DNA of 64,000 nucleotides from Flabesymbios commensalis (GCA_964017125.1 OZ024916.1:2980817-3044816), one strand, 5' to 3'; shown: positions 1 through 11,107, counted from the stretch's first letter. Translations and numbers: made by a program. Notes: generated by a model not told the origin, from the letters alone.

Positions 1-630
1 AACTATGGAGTCCAAAGGTTTTTTTTAATTTGAAATCATCAAAAAATGTCTTACTCAGCTCTTTCTGCTTCTTTTAAATACCTATTTTATGGGTCTACGG
101 CCATTATAAATATCTTGATCTTTCAGTGCGGTGAACGACTCCAGTCGTCATAATCTGACGTCAGATTATGACGACTACAGTCGATCCCCGCGCTGTAAGT
201 GCTACAGCGCTCAAATAAATCATGGAGACCAAAGGGTTTTTTTCAATTTGAAATCAGCATTAATGTCTTTGTCACCTCTTTCTGCTTCATTTGAATACCT
301 ATTTTATGCGTCTACGGCCATTATAAATATTTTACTCTTTCAGTGCGGGGACCGACTTTAGTCGTCATAATCTGACGACAGATTATGACGACTACAGTCG
401 ATCCCCGCGCTGTAAGTTTTACAGCGCTCAAATGTTTTAAATAAATCATGGAGACCAAAGGGGTTTTTTCAATTTGAAATCAGCATTAATGTCTTTGTCA
501 CCTCTTTCCGCTTCATTTGAATACCTATGTTATGGGTCTACGGCCATTATAAATATTTTACTCTTTCAGAGCGGTGATCGACTTTAGTCGTCAGAATCCG
601 ACGTCTACAGACGTCAGATTCTGAAGGTTA
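1..630 (+). mobile_element. MITE family A, three tandem copies
   Basis: Three consecutive copies of about 210-220 bp run head to tail, with junctions near 200 and 415. Each starts with a segment resembling CATGGAGACCAAAGG, passes through a conserved stretch around GTCTACGGCCATTATAAAT, and ends in a palindromic core built on GACGTCAGA/TCTGACGTC inside GTGCGG...CCCCGC. The first copy is cut by the window edge, so the array may continue to the left. Dispersed single copies elsewhere show that this is a mobile family that has become tandem here. The open frame at 131-361 is only repeat sequence. Confidence 0.8.
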
Positions 631-1159
631 ATGTTGGTTAAGGTTAATGTTGGGCTACCTTCGTGTATGACATAGAAACAATGTAGTAGTGTGCCATCAA
701 TAATTTTTGAGAGACCGCAATAATCTACAATATACAGTTCCACATCGTGGGACAGACATTTGTAATTTGTCCATATAATATGTTTTTATTTTAGAGAGAA
801 AAGGGTCATTTATTCAATTTGAAATCTCCAAAATTAAAAACAATATTTATTGAATTCATAAATGTAAATGTATACAGCCTTTTTTTAAATGATATTTTAT
901 TTTATATAACTATGTGTTTGTAATATGACTATAGTTTACGATTTAGCACATGTAAATGTATGTGATTCTGCCGATACAATGTTAATTGTTGCGCAAATGA
1001 AATTATTTGACTCTGATTTGATTTGATAATGTAGAAGCGTGTCAATTGAACACCTTATTTATTAATCAAAAGTTAAGATGGTCTGTATATGGGTACGTTC
1101 TGTATATTGTCGTTTTCTAAAGTTAGGGTGATGGGTTCGAGTATTCCTCATTATAATAA
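631..1159. other. AT-rich intergenic stretch
   Basis: I see no gene and no match to the window's repeat families. The sequence is AT-rich, with scattered TTTATTT runs. Confidence 0.5.
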
Positions 1160-1312
1160 TTAACCCTTCAACCTCTAAGTTATCTTAATTACATTTCCAT
1201 TCACTTGAACTTCAAGTGACTGACAAGTACTGTTATTCGTTTAATTTGATATCAAATATTTGCAAATCTTGATGTTAAATACTCATTTCATTCACGAAAT
1301 GCCATATTGATT
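1160..1312 (-). mobile_element. MITE family C, degraded fragment
   Basis: It begins with AACCCTTCAACCTC, keeps a reduced CACTTGAA/TTCAAGTG hairpin, and continues into the family's TTGCAAATCTTGATGTTAA segment and a CATTTCATTC stretch. The hairpin tip is lost. Confidence 0.55.
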
Positions 1313-1375
1313 GTACTTGCATGATAAAATGTTTATTTAAAAAAAATGCCATATAATTTTTAACATTGTCCTAAT

Positions 1376-1526
1376 CAGAGTTGGGGTCAATTCCGGAATT
1401 GAATGGGAATTGAGCTCAATTCCTGACTCAATTCCAGGAATTGGACTAGGAGTTGGAATTGAAAAAAAGGAACTGGAATTGAATTGGAATTGACAAAAAA
1501 TGCTCGGAATTGATAAAGGAATTGAC
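1376..1526. repeat. GGAATTGA octamer cluster
   Basis: About ten copies of GGAATTGA or its complement TCAATTCC occur within 150 bp, in both orientations and with irregular spacing. It is not a simple tandem repeat. Confidence 0.7.
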
Positions 1527-1630
1527 TTTTTCTATCCATGTTTATTTTTTAAACGCTATTAAACGCATGAGTGATCATCACTTTTGTCATTGCAGTAGAA
1601 TTTTACCTGATCTATGTTGATTGATATGTG

Positions 1631-2243
<613 letters not shown>

Positions 2244-2311
2244 ATTCACAATAGCAGTGATTTAATTCGCAAATAAAACAGAATAAAAACTACTGTAGTC
2301 TTTACTCGTGC

Positions 2312-2562
2312 TTAACCCTTTCAAGCCTGACTTTACATTGCCATCTTCATCCACTACAAGCCGCGAATTGCTGCCGCAATTCTCGACTTGTAGTGGATGA
2401 AAATGACTTGAAGTGGTTTAAAAATTAAAGAAAATTGCCATGTATTGGTAAACCAGTTTCCTGGAAATGTTCGTTCTAAAACCTTGGGTTGTAGGAAAAT
2501 TAGGTCTGTTTTCAGGGATGTAAAAAGATGCTTTAATGCATCGTGAGGACTTAAAGGGTTAA
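2312..2562 (-). mobile_element. MITE family D, full copy
   Basis: Bounded by TTAA at 2312-2315 and 2559-2562, with ends CCCTTTCAAGCC and GGACTTAAAGGG. The subterminal hairpin reads CATCCACTACAAG...CTTGTAGTGGATG, with the tip AATTGCTGCCGCAATT. It carries the family markers ATGCATCGTGAGG and CCTTGGGTTGTAGGAAAATT. No coding capacity. Confidence 0.85.
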
Positions 2563-2652
2563 ATGGGTAATTTCATTGGAATTAAAGGGTAAATTTCATT
2601 GGAATTAAAGGGTGAATTTCATTGGAATTAAAGGGTGAATTTCATTGGAATA
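2554..2652. repeat. 23-bp minisatellite at a MITE end
   Basis: Four tandem units of about 23 bp (AATTAAAGGGTGAATTTC plus CATTGG). The first unit overlaps the AAAGGGTTAA end of the D element, so the array seems to have grown from the element's terminus. Confidence 0.8.
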
Positions 2653-3135
2653 TTTTTATACATTGAACAATTCGGGGGCACTTTTCCTGCCTGAAAGTAT
2701 TTGTGGCAAACTTGATAAAATGTCTATTTCACACCTCGTGACAGTGACAGCTGATTGGCAGTCACTGTGAGTGACATGTCATTAACAGTTCAATTATCAG
2801 CTGATAGACCTGTTGACATGAGATACTGAAATAGTGTGACCTCTTGTGACCTCTGGTGACCCATCGTGACAAAACTTAGCACGAATAAAAATACTTTAAA
2901 TATTTTTGTGAGGAAATTGAGAAAATGTCATTTCTGAGCCCTAATCTAATGTACATAGGCCTAAACCATGCGTATACATGTATCTTCCATATAAAAATAA
3001 AAATAACATATCTGCCACCTACGTAACTGCCATTTTACGACTATTTGATTTGACACACGTCGCTCACATGTTTTAAAACAGCAAATTGCGATCCACAAAT
3101 TGCACATGTTTCACAAAATCACTTATTAATGTCAT
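2653..3135. other. Intergenic, GTGAC-rich
   Basis: No gene was seen. Between 2738 and 2872 the pentamer GTGAC or its complement occurs repeatedly, together with two CAGCTGAT sites. Confidence 0.45.
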
Positions 3136-3358
3136 TTTCACAGGTCATAATCTGATGTCTATAGACGTTGACTGACGTCTCTAGACGTCAGATTCTGACG
3201 TTTGAAGTCGATCCCCGCACTGAAAGAGTAAAATATAGGTAGTGACCGTAGACCCATAACATATGTATTCAAATGAATTAGAGAGAGGTAACTAAGACAT
3301 TTATTTTAAATTAAAAAAAACTTTGGTCTTCATGGTTTATACAACATATTTCAGAGCT
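3136..3358 (-). mobile_element. MITE family A copy
   Basis: The palindromic core (TCTAGACGTCAGATTCTGAC, then GATCCCCGCACTGAAAGAG) lies on the left. It is followed by the reversed body with CCGTAGACCCATAACATA, AGCTAACTAAGACATT-like and TTTGGTCTTCATGGTTTAT segments. The terminal TTAA sites are degraded. Confidence 0.8.
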
Positions 3359-3454
3359 TCAAGTCATATCAGAAATAGATAGGACATGTCTTATCTATTT
3401 CTGCTCGTATGTATTTGAACAATGATATATGATCAGAAATGAGGGTTATTATCT

Positions 3455-3690
3455 GATCATTAGAACACCGGGCTGGCATGTTTGACATCACAATTCACTG
3501 ATACAGTGCTCCAAACTGTGCAAAGGCCTGGAGTGTACAGTGCTGCCTATGGTACTGTGCACTATAAAGAACCCTTAAATTCATTCGAAATAAGAGAAGG
3601 GCATAGTCCCGGCTTCGGGCTTCCTTCTGTCGCGATATTGCCATGATTGTACAGAAAGAGACGTAAAGCAATATTCATATTCATATCACA
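3455..3690 (+). mobile_element. SINE-2 copy, head degraded
   Basis: It shares the body and tail of the SINE at 42437-42760 (reverse strand): GGCCTGGAGTGTACAGTGC, then CTTCTGTCGCGATATTGCC, ATGATTGTACAGAAAG and the end GACGTAAAGCAATATTCAT. The tRNA-like head cannot be recognised here. Confidence 0.75.
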
Positions 3691-3904
3691 ATTCACTGAT
3701 GTAAATACTCCACATGATATATTGCATTATATGAAATAAACCATATATCTATCTATAACGCTGACCCGTAATCTATGACGTCACAGCTTTCCCCACACAT
3801 CTCTGAGCCCTGTCTTATTGTACAGTGAGTGACGACACGTGTCTAGCACCATATACCATAACGCCAACAACTTCTCCCGCGAAAAAGGGGAGGGGGCATC
3901 CCAC

Positions 3905-3990
3905 GAAAAGATCTTCAAATTAAGATTATCTTAATCTAATTTCCATCAGAAAAATTAAGATGCTCTTAATTTTTCTCATAAAGTGACTTT
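3905..3990. repeat. Repeat R, AATTAAGAT-type inverted repeat
   Basis: Contains TTAAGATTATCTTAATCTAA and a reversed TTAAGATGCTCTTAATTTTT around a CATCAGAAAA centre. Related copies lie at 24095-24195, 27195-27335 and, more diverged, 53435-53560. Confidence 0.6.
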
Positions 3991-4211
3991 TAGTGAGAGA
4001 CCAACATCAGTGCCTGTGCTGATGCAGGAGCTGCACTGGCACCGCTGTTGAGCAGAGGAACCAGGGTACGCCGCTGGCAATCCGCCCGAAGATTATAGTC
4101 AGACACGTGGATTATCGCTGCAGACTAGTGATTCCGTATCATGCCGTACAACATGCAACAGACGGGACACATAATATTCGTAATGACTCTCTCCAGGGTG
4201 GGCGAAAAGCA

Positions 4212-4520
4212 ATACTAGAGAGGGACGTGGCACAATGGTTAGAGCGTTGAGCTTTGTCAATGTAGCCGTGCGGTTTTTAATCCCACTTGATGCAAGATTT
4301 TCAGAGATATATCGTGTTTCTCCCTTCTCAATCTTAGGACATTGTTTCGATGTTGTGTCATCACATACTTCACTTGACTGAAAATGAGTACCTGGTAGAG
4401 GACAGAGATGTCAATGTGTACGATAAAATCAATGCGCCGAAAAGGCTGCAGGACTGTATGCTCTCCGTGGAGTTGAAATGGCACACGAATAAACAGGTCC
4501 AGTAACAAGGTTTTAAACTG
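4212..4520 (+). mobile_element. tRNA-derived SINE (SINE-1)
   Basis: The head resembles a tRNA: GGACGTGGCACAATGGTTAG supplies an A-box-like segment (TGGTTAGAGCG), and a B-box-like GGTTTTTAATCCC lies about 45 bp later. The body contains ACTGAAAATGAGTACCTGG. The head would act as an internal RNA polymerase III promoter. The B box is decayed (GGTTTTTAATCC in place of GGTTCGAATCC), so the copy is probably inactive. The open frame on the other strand is incidental. Confidence 0.75.
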
Positions 4521-4554
4521 TGAGTCTTCAGACTTGATATCAGACTATAAAAAT

Positions 4555-4778
4555 TTGTTGATAATTATGACGGGCGGCAGTAAAAAAAAAAATAAGAGAC
4601 ATTGCCCCAATGCTGTTTTAATGGTGAATAATTGTCTGCGACGATGACCCAGCATTAAAACAACAAAATCTCGTATTTGCTGTTCAGCAAATACGAGATT
4701 GTTTCCAATTCTTGTCAACAGCATTGGGGCAATGTCTCGTATTTTTTGTACTGCCGTGCGTCATAATTACCAACAAAG
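4555..4778. repeat. Large foldback, family F-related
   Basis: Outer arms pair AATTATGACG...GGCAGT on the left with ACTGCCGTGCGTCATAATT on the right. Inside them AGAGACATTGCCCCAATGCT pairs with AGCATTGGGGCAATGTCTCG, and at the centre AAATCTCGTATTTGCTG pairs with CAGCAAATACGAGATT. Foldback F sequence is therefore nested in a wider inverted repeat. Confidence 0.75.
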
Positions 4779-4792
4779 GAAACATTGAGAGG

Positions 4793-4875
4793 AGACGTTG
4801 AAACAATGCTGGTTAAATGTTACATTACGACAACGACCCAACATAAACCCAGCACAGGACCAACTTCAAAAACGA
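4793..4875. repeat. Foldback F, decayed copy
   Basis: GGAGACGTTGAAACAATGCT and AACGACCCAACATAAACC match the family's left arm and centre. The right arm is poorly kept. Confidence 0.5.
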
Positions 4876-5053
4876 GGACGGAAATTAAAAATTATGATTG
4901 TGGCCAGAAAATATAATTATAGATAAGGCGTGATAAATCTAGGTGTGCTGCATACCTCCCCTGATGAAGGGATCGATTACGCTACAGGCCGGCTGATCGA
5001 TTGATTATCGGTAAATCAGTGCAGTCTAAACCCAGCAAGCTCACAAACTTGTA

Positions 5054-5288
5054 TTAACCCTTCAACCGCCAAATTATTAAATTGGAATTTTTACCCACTT
5101 GAAAATGTGTCTCGCTGACGCGATCCACAACTTCAAGTGAGTGAAAATTATTCAGATTTGACAAAATGAAGGTCAACTGTTTTTAAATATTGCTGATTGA
5201 TGTCACATTTTATCTTTAACAAGGAGGTACATAATGTGCTAATAAAAAATGAAAACCCGAATATATGCGGCACCGGCGGTTAACGGGT
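5054..5288 (+). mobile_element. MITE family B copy
   Basis: Starts at TTAA 5054-5057 with CCCTTCAACCGCCAAATT. The hairpin CCACTTGAAAATGTGTC...CACAACTTCAAGTGAG has the tip TCGCTGACGCGA. The body contains GATGTCACATTTTATC, and it ends in GGCACCGGCGGTTAACGGGT. It matches the well-bounded copy at 33071-33315 almost throughout. Confidence 0.8.
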
Positions 5289-5319
5289 TTTTTTTAAGGC
5301 CCTGTATAACCGTTGTTAA

Positions 5320-5480
5320 AAATAAGATATGCTTTCAATCTTGAAACACTGATATATGTTGGAACTTAAATTTCACAAATAACACAAGTTTTCAGTCACT
5401 TGAAGTCGTGGATCGCGGTAGCCAGACACAACTTCGACTGACCGAAAATTTAAATTTCCTAGCTCAGTGCTCTAAGAGGC
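5320..5480 (+). mobile_element. MITE C-variant fragment
   Basis: Hairpin CACTTGAAGTCGTGGATCG and GACACAACTTCGACTG around GGTAGC, then a TTTCCTAGCTCAGTGCTCTA end like those at 10960-11107 and 22850-23033. This subgroup ends in CAGTACTCTAAGGG rather than the AGCGCTTTAAGGG of family C. Confidence 0.6.
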
Positions 5481-5484
5481 AATT

Positions 5485-5700
5485 ATTACAACGCTGGTAT
5501 ATTTGTGTATAAAACATTGATATCAATATCTTTTTCAATTAGAAATCATCATTCATAAATGTCTTAGTTAGCTCTTTTTGTTTCATTTGAATACCTATGT
5601 TATGGGGTCTACGGCCGTTATAAATAGTTTAATTCTTCCACTGCGGGAATCGGCTTTAGTCGGCAGAATCTGACGTCTATTGGCGTCAGATTCTGACATC
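5485..5700 (+). mobile_element. MITE family A copy
   Basis: Begins near ACAACGCTGGTATATT, carries AAATGTCTTAGTTAGCTC and GGGTCTACGGCCGTTATAAA, and ends in a core with CTGACGTCTATTGGCGTCAG. The right terminus is truncated. Confidence 0.75.
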
Positions 5701-5966
5701 TCAATTCAATGAAGTAATAAATCTCATTATAGAAGGTTGTATATTCACACAACAAATTGAACAATGAGATTTTTATGTGCCTCTAAAAGAAGTACAATTA
5801 AATCCATTATTAAATCGGCAAAACCAATTTATTATACAAGCTCAACTGACTGACAAGAACATCAAATTAAGTTATTGAAGTAGCACATGTTGTCTTCACT
5901 CAGAAGCTCATTGAACTTAATAGTTATGAGCTATTTCATTTGGCTCGGTTTTACAGTGTGCCAGGA

Positions 5967-6007
5967 GGGGGGGGGGGGGTGGGGTAAGTACCGGGGGGGG
6001 GGGGGGG
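5967..6007 (+). repeat. Two long poly-G tracts
   Basis: Runs of about 13 and 15 G are separated by a short spacer containing TGGGGTAAGTACC. Such runs can form G-quadruplexes, and their length is unreliable in many assemblies. Confidence 0.85.
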
Positions 6008-6106
6008 CGAGTCGATGAGTACACCTGACTCCTATCAGTACTCAAACTCCTGACATTCATCACTCACTGACGTGGACCTGTTGATAAGCACGGACACCCT
6101 TTGGGG

Positions 6107-6308
6107 GAAAAAAATAATAAATTAATATTTAAAGCATTACAGCATTTCCTTAGGCGCCAGAATCTGACTCGTAATGGCCGTAGACCAATAACAAAGTTAT
6201 TCATATGAAGCGGAAAGAGCTAACTAAGACATTTATGCTGCTTTCAAATTGAAAAACGACCCTTTGTTATCCATAGTTTACACAAACATATTTCAGGGTT
6301 ATAAGGGT
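6107..6308 (-). mobile_element. MITE family A, core deleted
   Basis: Only a remnant GGCGCCAGAATCTGAC of the core is left, but the body is well kept: TAATGGCCGTAGACCAATAA, GAGCTAACTAAGACATTTAT and ATATTTCAGGGTTATAAGGG. It shares its terminal TTAA (6308-6311) with the next element. Confidence 0.7.
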
Positions 6309-6535
6309 TAACCATTTACGCGCTGACTATAACTTTATCAACTATTTGTCCTTAATTTAAAGAAGAACATTTGATGGGGAGATGAACATTTGCTAGTTTC
6401 TTCAATGTTTGCTTCTGATTACATGTAAATATTTTTACACATTTTAAGTTGTGGGTCGCGTTAGCGAGACAAAACATTAAATGTGTGAAACAATAATTTA
6501 TAACATAATTAATAACTCAGCGTTTAAATGGTTAA
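6308..6535 (+). mobile_element. MITE family C-like copy
   Basis: TTAA at 6308-6311 and 6532-6535, with ends CCATTTACGCGCTGA and CAGCGTTTAAATGG. The hairpin has decayed to CATTTTAAGTTGTGGGTCGC and GCGAGACAAAACATTAAATG. Confidence 0.65.
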
Positions 6536-6821
6536 GCCACCTTTTCAGTGTACATGGGCTAAACTGGGCCAAAATATATCATGTGGAATATTCAATTGAT
6601 AAATTACTAAAATCCCCGGGATTTACATAGATCACCTTTAAATCCAATTTTGGATTCAATAGCAGTAGTCCAAGCAGCATTTAGTTCCCAGCAAGATCTT
6701 ACGCCTACCCCGACATTTTTTGGTTCCGACATTACGCCCGCCGCGGAAGCCTTATTTGGTTGAAAGCATCATTTTTCATAAATAAACACTCACATTATGG
6801 CTCTGTGAAAATTACATGTTG

Positions 6822-7085
6822 TTTCGGATAGGTGGTTGTCGCATTCGTGTTCGTGTACACGTGAGAGCACCCTCACCAAAATAACATAAAGGATGTTCAC
6901 AGTGGACGAAAACCACCAAGAATAGAACATTTTTTTTATTTGGTGGCTTTCCTATTCGTATGCGTGTCCGTGTATATGTGAGCCACCACACCAAAATAAT
7001 ATTAGGTGTTTTTGCCGAGTTTGTATTCGTACTCCCAATATCTTTATATAGGTACAGTTCTTGGTAGTCCAATTCGTGTATGTGA
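6822..7085. repeat. Two-unit diverged tandem repeat (about 130 bp)
   Basis: GGTGGTTGTCGCATTCGTGT and, about 130 bp later, GGTGGCTTTCCTATTCGTAT begin two related units. Each continues with GTGTACACGTGAG or GTGTATATGTGAG and then CACCAAAATAA. No family is recognised. Confidence 0.6.
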
Positions 7086-7089
7086 ACAG

Positions 7090-7433
7090 ACTTTAACGCG
7101 AAACATATATAGGTGATATTTCATTTCTTCAAAAATTGTCCACTTGTTCAGAAATCGCCAAGGTGACGTCAAGGTCACCAATGACTGCTATCTAACACGT
7201 GTAATTGGTATATTATCGCTCACTACAATCAATCTCAGAGTTTGTTAAGGGCCGCTCAGAATCTGGCTTATCGCGGACAGCAGATCAGCGCTGCCCCGGG
7301 CGGGGTAGGCTCCTTGTCAATAAAGTTCTTGATCTGGTCAAGCGAGAAGCTAGGGTTCGAGTTAGATTGGATCAATCCTCAAGGCATTATAAATGTTATG
7401 TTTTTGACATTACTGATTGCGAGGCTCACTTTG
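7090..7433 (+). other. Possible unrecognised coding relic
   Basis: From about 7207 a forward frame reads IIAHYNQSQSLLRAAQ and AYRGQQISAAPGGVG, which is less repetitive than other frames here and has higher GC than its surroundings. It runs into a family A element and has no start context or splice signal I can support. It could be a fragment of a retroelement or of a lost gene, and I make no functional call. Confidence 0.25.
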
Positions 7434-7680
7434 TTAACCCTTTCAACTCTGAATTATTTTTGTTTAAACAATGGAGACCAAAGGGTTTTTTAATTTGATA
7501 ACATTATAAATGTCTTAGTTAGCTCTATCTGCTTCATTTTGAATAGCTATGTTATGGCTCTACTTATTTTGAACAGCTATGTTATGGCTCTAAGGCCATT
7601 ATAAATGGTTTAAATCTTTCAGTCCGGGTATCGACTTCATACGTCAGAATCTGACGTCTACAGACGTCAGATTCCAGCGT
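7434..7680 (+). mobile_element. MITE family A copy with internal duplication
   Basis: TTAA at 7434-7437, end CCCTTTCAACTCTG. The segment around GAATAGCTATGTTATGGCTC is duplicated (7542-7592). The core is TCTGACGTCTACAGACGTCA, and the right end is missing beyond 7680. Confidence 0.8.
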
Positions 7681-7784
7681 AAAATGAATGCAAAATATAA
7701 AAAAACAATTCAACAACACAATGGTTAACACGATTAGTGGGAGGATAAGACGAATCTTACATGGTACAACGCTCATACAAATAA

Positions 7785-7999
7785 GACTGTAGTCGCTTAT
7801 GATATGTCTGATTAGCAGAAAAAATAACGGTTATTGGGGACTAAATGAGTGTTTAAACATCCAGATTTACAAATGTTCGGTCTGAAGTTAAACAGAGATG
7901 AATAATTTTAACTCACTTGAAGTTGTGGATCGCGTTAGCGAGACACAACTTCAAGTGGGTGAAAATTTGAATTATCTGATTTAGCGCTAGACGGGTTAA
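7785..7999 (+). mobile_element. MITE family C copy
   Basis: Contains GGTTATTGGGGACTAAATGA, GAGTGTTTAAACATCCAG and the hairpin CTCACTTGAAGTTGTGG...CACAACTTCAAGTGGG with tip TCGCGTTAGCGA. Ends TAGCGCTAGACGGG at TTAA 7996-7999. Confidence 0.8.
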
Positions 8000-8395
8000 T
8001 ATAGTTTTTAACGGTTTAGAAATGGGCCCTGCAGTGGGTAATGCTGGGTCAATTCTTCTCCACCCGGGGTTATTATAAGTCACCTAGCGACTACAAACAA
8101 CACTACACAGAGGTGTGTTTCGGGCCAGAGAATAATCGATTAAAGTTTGGGGATAGCCCGGATTACTATGCGGTTGTAGGATCCGCATTACGATAAAATC
8201 ATATGGATCGGAAGTAAAATAAATTTGATCCACTAGCTGAGTGGAAGACTATTACATGACGTCATAGCACATAACTGCTGTGTATGGTTACTAGATATAT
8301 ACCTGAATGAATGAAATAGGTTGAATCTATGACGTCATATTTGATCATTTACAGTTAAGTTTTACTATATAGTACAATCTTAATTGTGTGAGACA

Positions 8396-8468
8396 ATACA
8401 GCACTTGTTCAAAGAATAAAGGTGTTCGCCTAAGGGCGCACGCCTTATTCATTGAACAAGTTCTGTAT
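8396..8468. repeat. Single-copy foldback
   Basis: ATACAGCACTTGTTCAAAGA at the left pairs with TTGAACAAGTTCTGTAT at the right, and AATAAAGGTGT with ACGCCTTATT, around a GCCTAAGGGC centre. I see no second copy in the window. Confidence 0.7.
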
Positions 8469-8992
8469 CTCCCCATATCGCACTCAGATGAGCACCGTTT
8501 GCATATCGTCTCATTAGATGAGCAGCGTGTTTTATGATGAGTCGTACATCGGTATCAGCCTATATAACACTGGGTTTTAATGAGCAGTACCAATGAAATT
8601 TGATAATGGTAACAAATATGGCAACGATAATACCTGAAGGTGAAGGTCGTTAAAGACAAAAGGGTTGTATGTTACTAAGCTGTAGAGGCGGTTATGCGGG
8701 TTATTGTGTCCGCGTCGCAGGGGGTCGTAACGGTCGCGGGGGGTACAGCGACAGCTGTGACCTTGACCTTTTTATCCCTGGTCGGGTTGTTACCCCCGCT
8801 GGTTCTGGTGCCCCTCGTGTAGAGGGCGCTATCCACTCCTTGCATGGTTACCGCCCTGCGCTATCCACCCCTTCCCTGGTTACCGCGCCCCACTAGCACA
8901 GATCAAAGTCACGGTTGACGACACCTAGCGGGGGGTAATAAGGTCGTCATTAGCGGGAATTAGCGGGGATGCTCTAAAGGGGGGGGGGGGGG
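8469..8992. other. GC-rich single-copy stretch ending in poly-G
   Basis: From about 8680 to 8960 the base composition rises, with repeated GTTACC/GGTAAC and CGCTATCCAC segments. It ends in a 14-G run at 8979-8992. The 75-codon frame at 8669-8896 has no recognisable domain. It may be low-copy regulatory or decayed coding sequence. Confidence 0.4.
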
Positions 8993-9065
8993 TGAAACAC
9001 GATTCAAATTTCCAGGATAATTTACCAACAACAAGTTTGAGGTAAGTCAGTGTAGTTAGAGGTCA

Positions 9066-9541
9066 GCGAAGGACATAAGAAGGACATATAGAGACATATG
9101 AAGGACATATGAAGGACATATAAAGGACATATAAAAGCCTTATGAAGGACATATGAAGGAGGACATATGAAGGACATATAAAGGACAAAAAAGGACAAAA
9201 AAGGACATATGAAGGACATATGAAGGACATATGAAAGACAAATGAAGGACATATGAAGGACATATAAAGGACAAAAAAGGACAAAAAAGGACATATGAAG
9301 GACATATGAAGGACATATGAAAGACAAATGAAGGACATATGAAGGACATATGCAGGACATATGAAGGACAATTGAAGGACATATAAAGGACATATAAAGG
9401 CCATATAAAGTACATATGAAGTACATATAAAGGACATATGAAAGCCATATAAAGGACATATGAAGGGAATAGGAAGGACATATGAAGGACATATGAAGGA
9501 CATATGAAGGAAATATGAAGGAAATATGAAGGAAATATGAA
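9066..9541. repeat. 11-bp minisatellite AGGACATATGA
   Basis: About 40 variant units of 11 bp, including AGGACATATAA and a run of AAAAAGGAC. A higher-order block containing AAAGGACAAAAAAGGAC occurs twice (about 9179 and 9265). The reverse-strand frames rich in MSFICPSYVLH are translations of the repeat and not a membrane protein. Confidence 0.95.
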
Positions 9542-9714
9542 TTATGTCCTTCAAACCAACTTCACCGTCTCGCGATTATTTAGCTTTTCATACACAAAAA
9601 AACATCTGTAATCGATTTCGATCATTTGATTAAGAATTTTAGAAATGCTTTTTTAAAGTGTCTTCATAAAGCTCAATTTAGAAATACTTAAACTCCGTTT
9701 TTTACAAACAAATG

Positions 9715-9900
9715 TGTGACTAACGGTAGTTATACACTCTAAGAACAAATGTTGTTGGATGTTGTTTTCCATATACAGACAGACAGACAGACATATAGTA
9801 ATATAGAGAAAGGTAAAACATGCATACCTGGTATGTGTGTTATACCCTTCCACATTACAATATGGAAAACAACACTTGGAAGAACATATTTTCTGTAATA
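9715..9900. mobile_element. Foldback P with internal CAGA expansion
   Basis: GTTGTTTTCCATATACAG pairs with CATTACAATATGGAAAACAAC, flanking an ATGCATACCTGGTATGTGTG centre. A short CAGACAGACA array sits in the left arm. It is related to 41690-41811 and to segments within 55675-56010. Confidence 0.6.
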
Positions 9901-10184
9901 TATTTATATGTACTCCTTATGTCATGCGCATCCGTCAGTCACACACGGAAAAGGAAATTACGTCACGAGGAATATCAGAGGTAATGACGTCATGGGGAGA
10001 GCCAGGAACTCCCCCAGCGTACACGTAGCGCCACCTGGGGTGTTCACGGGCAATTACACGGATCCCACCAGGTGTCGCCAACACGCGTGCGGGGTGTCAA
10101 CCAATAAAATAACTGCAGATAGCCATATTTAAGCGCTGTCTTTATTTTCAGGAATTTCAAAAGAGTGCGAAAGTGAGCTAATTC

Positions 10185-10325
10185 TGCTAACTCAATAGCC
10201 TTGACCTCCAATGTTTTCATCGAGCTGGCTAATACAATAAAGTATAGGGGAGGTGTGTTATATAACTTTATTTTCAACGAGTTGCTATTCAATATGGTTT
10301 TCAGTGACGTTACTGCGTTTCGCAG
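10185..10325 (+). repeat. Single copy of the CRE/TATA 67-bp unit
   Basis: CGAGCTGGCTAATACAATAA, GTTATATAACTTTATTTTCA and CAGTGACGTTACTGCGTTTC match the array at 19685-19960 but occur once, with a 20-bp insertion. It is probably the unexpanded form. Confidence 0.65.
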
Positions 10326-10959
10326 AATTCTAAATATAGTCTATTTCTAATGTTTTTCCTAGTTTCATAAGCGCTAATTTTTTCCCACTTGAAGTTGTGT
10401 TTCGCCACCGCGACCCACAAGTGGTTAAAATGTTCTTATATTTGTACAGTTTGAACAATCTTGCAAATGCAAAAAATCTATATTAATTGGTTGATTAAAA
10501 AGTAAACAATGAGTACTTTATGTTTGATACCCTGTCATTTTTACTACTAATATGCAATGAACATAATAATGTTACAAACTATATAATTCTTAAGTGAATT
10601 CTTAATATGGTTACATATTTGAGCTGGTTCCAATAAATACACTTGATTGTCACAACAGACTTCATTTTCGCAATTTTGTTAGAGTACATTTTTCTAGTTT
10701 ACAGTAAAGGTGCGCCTAGGTGTGGCCAGGAAGGGGTTGGTTGTCGCGGTCTCTCCGGGAAGTCCGCAGTATAGACACACCGCCAGGATCAAACAGACAT
10801 GGTGCGGCAAACATCCACCATCTACATATCATGGCAGGGCTACTATTATGTAGATTTAGCCCCTAGGACACTGATGTCGACTACAGTTGACTATAGTAGT
10901 GTTTTCTCATGTTTTAATTATATTGTATAACCAGTTTTTTTGCAAATTAAATAGGTCTC
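10326..10959. other. Intergenic with a C-type hairpin remnant
   Basis: At 10373-10430 CCCACTTGAAGTTGTGTTTC and CGCGACCCACAAGTGG mark a decayed C-type hairpin. The segment 10690-10860 is less AT-rich and apparently unique. No gene is supported. Confidence 0.45.
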
Positions 10960-11107
10960 AAATCTGTGATTATCATTTACATTTCAACCTAGATTTTTAA
11001 AATTAAATTAATTTTTAGTTACTTGAAGTTGTGGATCGCGGTAGCGAAACACAACTTCAAGTGATAGAAAAAAAAAAAATTTCTTGGTTCAGTACTCTAA
11101 GGGTTAA
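10960..11107 (+). mobile_element. MITE C-variant, 3' portion
   Basis: The hairpin TTACTTGAAGTTGTGG...CACAACTTCAAGTGAT has the tip TCGCGGTAGCGA. It ends GGTTCAGTACTCTAAGGG at TTAA 11104-11107, which is shared with the adjoining A copy. Confidence 0.7.

Noticed and set aside
4212-4290. A tRNA gene, from GGACGTGGCACAATGGTTAG and the B-box-like motif.
   Set aside because: The acceptor stem does not pair, the B box is damaged, and it continues into a SINE body, so it is the head of a SINE.
9022-9554. Three reverse-strand frames rich in SFICPSYVLHM, resembling a membrane protein.
   Set aside because: They are all three frames of an 11-bp repeat whose length shifts the frame every unit; the hydrophobicity is compositional.
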